Assembly: GCF_038024065.1 (NCBI RefSeq)
Contig: NZ_CP150667.1
Span: forward strand, 4,347,501 to 4,411,500
Direction: 5' to 3'
From: Polaribacter sejongensis
GTDB lineage: Bacteria > Bacteroidota > Bacteroidia > Flavobacteriales > Flavobacteriaceae
DNA: 64,000 nucleotides
Shown here one piece after another: positions 62,170 through 64,000 of the stretch. The position numbers and the translations under genes are program-made. The notes under the pieces were generated by a model. The model saw only the letters and a program-made list of their open reading frames with translations, had not been told where the DNA came from and made no database searches. Position 1 is the first letter of the stretch; each line of letters begins with the position of its first letter.

Positions 62170-62210
62170 CTCCGTGTATCTCTGTGAATTCTCAGTGAAA
62201 CTCTGCGTAA
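62170..62210 (+). repeat. CTCnGTGwAw 10-11-bp tandem repeat
   Basis: Four units, CTCCGTGTAT, CTCTGTGAATT, CTCAGTGAAA and CTCTGCGTAA, lie head to tail in the 82-bp gap before the next gene, ending 10 bp before its ATG. Confidence 0.7.
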
Positions 62211-62220
62211 CAATTAAACA

Positions 62221-63456
62221 ATGCAAAAACTAATAAAAGCTAATTTATACAGAAGCGAGTCCATTAACGTTAGCGGAAAACTGGTAGAACGTTATAATAA
62301 ATGTCTCGTAAAACTTGGTTTCACAAAAACAAAATTAACGTCATTCTCGATTGATGGAGTAGGTTGGAGTCCGGAAATAGCAAAGGAAAAAGGAGTGTCT
62401 TTTTACCTTAATAACGGTGAAGCAAATACCTACGCTATAATTATTACTCCAAGACAAAAAGGATTACCTGTTTATAATCCGTTTAATTCTTTTGATAGAG
62501 AATTGATGAAAATGGTGTTTAAAAAACATGAAAAAACGATTAATGATATTACAAGAGATTCTGCTGTTTGCATTGAGTTTGATCAAAAAATAGATGTTTT
62601 TTATGAATCTTTAGATGTTTTAAGGTACAAAGACATTACGATTAAGTTTCATTTAATTGATAATTTATTTGAAGCCAAAGAAGAGCAATTACAATTAATT
62701 GAATTATTTAACGCTGATAACAATTTTATAAACGAAGATATTCACAAGAAATTGATATCATCAGCAAAGAAATATGGAGATTTAAGAGAAAGAAATCTAA
62801 GTATAGAAGAAATAACTTTTACAACAGATTCTTTTTATACAAAGGCTTTTGGAGGTGTTTTCTTATTACGAGATTTAGTAACTCCAGTTCTTGTTTTTCA
62901 AAATGAAGTAACTTATAAAGAAGCTATAAAAGATACAACGTATGATGTTTTAATGTATCATATTTCTCATAAAGAAATGATTGAGAAATTAATAAGTTAT
63001 AATGTTCTGGAATTAGATTTAGAAGAAGAAACTACTCAAAAAAGGTACAAGAGGATTCAGAAATTTATGTTTTCATCTTATTTAAAGGAAACATCACACT
63101 CTATAAAAGATATTTTAGAAGAAGGTATTTTATTTAAAAGCTATTTAAACAAAATTGATATTTTATCAAGAAAAAAAATAATGGGTTTAGAGCTCTTTTT
63201 AGAAAAAAAGAAGGTTTCTAAAAATATAAATCCGAAAGATTTTATTGATGAAGAAATGTATGTATCACTGCACAAACCACATTCTTCATTATTACCAAAT
63301 CATCAAGATTTAATTTGGAGTTTATTAGTAAACATTGCGCCTAAAGATGTGTTATTTATATATTGGTATGACAAGGAACAGTTTTACAAACTTTTTAAAA
63401 ATTTAGAAGATTCAACACAAGACTGGGTAATTGAAACAATTTGTAACAATTTTTAG
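62221..63456 (+). CDS. Uncharacterised 411-residue protein, possibly DUF6638
   Basis: A soluble protein with no membrane segment or signal peptide. It begins MQKLIKANLYRSESINVSGK and has a mixed alpha-beta pattern, with FYLNNGEANTYAIIITPRQKG and KKHEKTINDITRDSAVCIEFDQ in the first half. I recall similar proteins under the name DUF6638, but I am not sure. It has no catalytic motif I can name. It follows the Nudix gene in the same direction. No function is assigned. Confidence 0.62.
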   Translation: MQKLIKANLYRSESINVSGKLVERYNKCLVKLGFTKTKLTSFSIDGVGWSPEIAKEKGVSFYLNNGEANTYAIIITPRQKGLPVYNPFNSFDRELMKMVFKKHEKTINDITRDSAVCIEFDQKIDVFYESLDVLRYKDITIKFHLIDNLFEAKEEQLQLIELFNADNNFINEDIHKKLISSAKKYGDLRERNLSIEEITFTTDSFYTKAFGGVFLLRDLVTPVLVFQNEVTYKEAIKDTTYDVLMYHISHKEMIEKLISYNVLELDLEEETTQKRYKRIQKFMFSSYLKETSHSIKDILEEGILFKSYLNKIDILSRKKIMGLELFLEKKKVSKNINPKDFIDEEMYVSLHKPHSSLLPNHQDLIWSLLVNIAPKDVLFIYWYDKEQFYKLFKNLEDSTQDWVIETICNNF

Positions 63457-63501
63457 AAAAAATAGACTAATTTTATATAGTACTTCAAACTTTAAAAAAA
63501 C

Positions 63502-64000
63502 ATGACCATAGAAATCATCATATTTATTGCAGCAATTTTATTCGGAATTGTTATTTATTGGAGGGAATCAAGAGGGAATAAAATGTATTTATTTTTCAAT
63601 AAATTAATGAATTCGGAAGAGTTGCAGATGAAAGATACCGATACAAAAGGGTTTGTGTTTCAGCAGAATTTTGTTTTAAGGTTTGTTTACATTGCTGTTT
63701 TATTTCTAGTAGGAATTTTAATTGTGCAATTTTTAATTCCCATAAATTATGCAACAATTTCATTGTTTGCATCCATGATTTTCGGAACTTTGATTGGGAC
63801 TTATATTGCAGGAGCCATTTTTAAATCTTCAGAAATTATTGAAGAACGGACTGAGGCTTTCGAGGACAGATTAGAAGAAATCATAGAAAAAGGAAAAGAT
63901 TTTGTAGACGATTTTAACGAAAAAGATAATAAGGAAGTTGACGTAACAAAAGAAGTGCCTAAAGTAGAAGAGAAAAGTGCAAGAGAACGCTTAAAAGATA
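63502..64000 (+). CDS. Membrane protein with acidic tail (truncated by window end)
   Basis: The frame is open from the ATG at 63502 to the end of the window (166 codons, no stop). It has an N-terminal membrane segment (about 4-20, IEIIIFIAAILFGIVIY) and one or two more around residues 58-105 (VYIAVLFLVGILIVQFLIP, then a hydrophobic stretch to GAIF). A charged, acidic helical tail follows (EERTEAFEDRLEEIIEKGK). It is the last visible gene of the cluster, 45 bp after the previous stop. The family is not recognised. Confidence 0.65.
   Translation, partial: MTIEIIIFIAAILFGIVIYWRESRGNKMYLFFNKLMNSEELQMKDTDTKGFVFQQNFVLRFVYIAVLFLVGILIVQFLIPINYATISLFASMIFGTLIGTYIAGAIFKSSEIIEERTEAFEDRLEEIIEKGKDFVDDFNEKDNKEVDVTKEVPKVEEKSARERLKD

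Noticed and set aside
57525..62210. CRISPR or integron array interpretation of the spacer repeats
   Set aside because: The units are 7-11 bp with no unique spacers, no Cas genes and no integrase, so they are simple tandem repeats.

Overview
The window is AT-rich, gene-dense DNA from a member of the Bacteroidota, most likely a marine flavobacterium close to Polaribacter or Tenacibaculum. That placement is inference. It rests on the family content (DUF3822, TIGR02757, a BatA-type membrane protein, DUF5916, a fused CzcA-CzcC protein, DUF6660, DUF6428), on promoters of the Bacteroidota form TTTG-N19-22-TAnnTTTG, and on weak Shine-Dalgarno signals. No rRNA, CRISPR array or prophage was seen.

Layout. 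1-17.1 kb is housekeeping: the end of a class IV aminotransferase, YqgE, HU, Fmt, RecQ with a small P-loop kinase, DUF493, an operon of three SurA/PpiC-type periplasmic folding factors ending in a MoxR ATPase, RsmD-DUF3822, a RecD-like helicase, an LpxR-like lipid A deacylase, tandem PPK2 kinases and tRNA-Gly(UCC). 17.2-28.3 kb holds an esterase, a dihydroorotase-like protein lacking its metal histidines, a BatA protein, TIGR02757, a CPBP protease, a LolD-like ATPase, a DUF5916 protein and sucC. 28.4-41.1 kb is a metal and metalloid island: a Zn/Cd-type P-ATPase, a Fur-family repressor, CzcB, a CzcA-CzcC fusion and DUF6660, then a K+/H+ antiporter, then an ACR3/ArsC-like/DUF6428/ArsR operon. 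Two short inverted-repeat motifs, each present twice, look like the Fur-family and ArsR operators. 41.3-48.7 kb is mixed accessory DNA: a nucleoside-hydrolase-like secreted protein, AcuI/YhdH reductase, HxlR, an EamA transporter, MsrA, a Crp/Fnr regulator, an HxlR gene remnant and CidA/CidB-type genes. 48.9-53.8 kb has three exported proteins and an intact IS1595-family element with an 8-bp target duplication. UvrB follows.

56.2-64.0 kb is the least understood region and the best candidate for an undescribed system. It carries a long coiled-coil protein, a MazF-type toxin-antitoxin pair, a 346-residue unknown protein, an AAA ATPase with an altered Walker B motif, a NudK-like Nudix hydrolase, a 411-residue unknown protein and a membrane protein cut by the window end. 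All lie on one strand and largely as one transcription block. Most gaps between these genes are packed with unusual DNA: 7-bp tandem repeats (CTGnnnA), a 10-11-bp tandem repeat, a two-hairpin element and a palindrome with 16-bp arms.

How the genes work together. The PPIase genes overlap and probably serve outer-membrane protein biogenesis. The metal genes form two efflux operons, each with its own regulator inside. In the last cluster the AAA ATPase, coiled-coil protein and membrane protein could form a remodelling complex, with the Nudix enzyme overlapping the ATPase by 8 bp. That functional reading is inference from gene order and motifs only.
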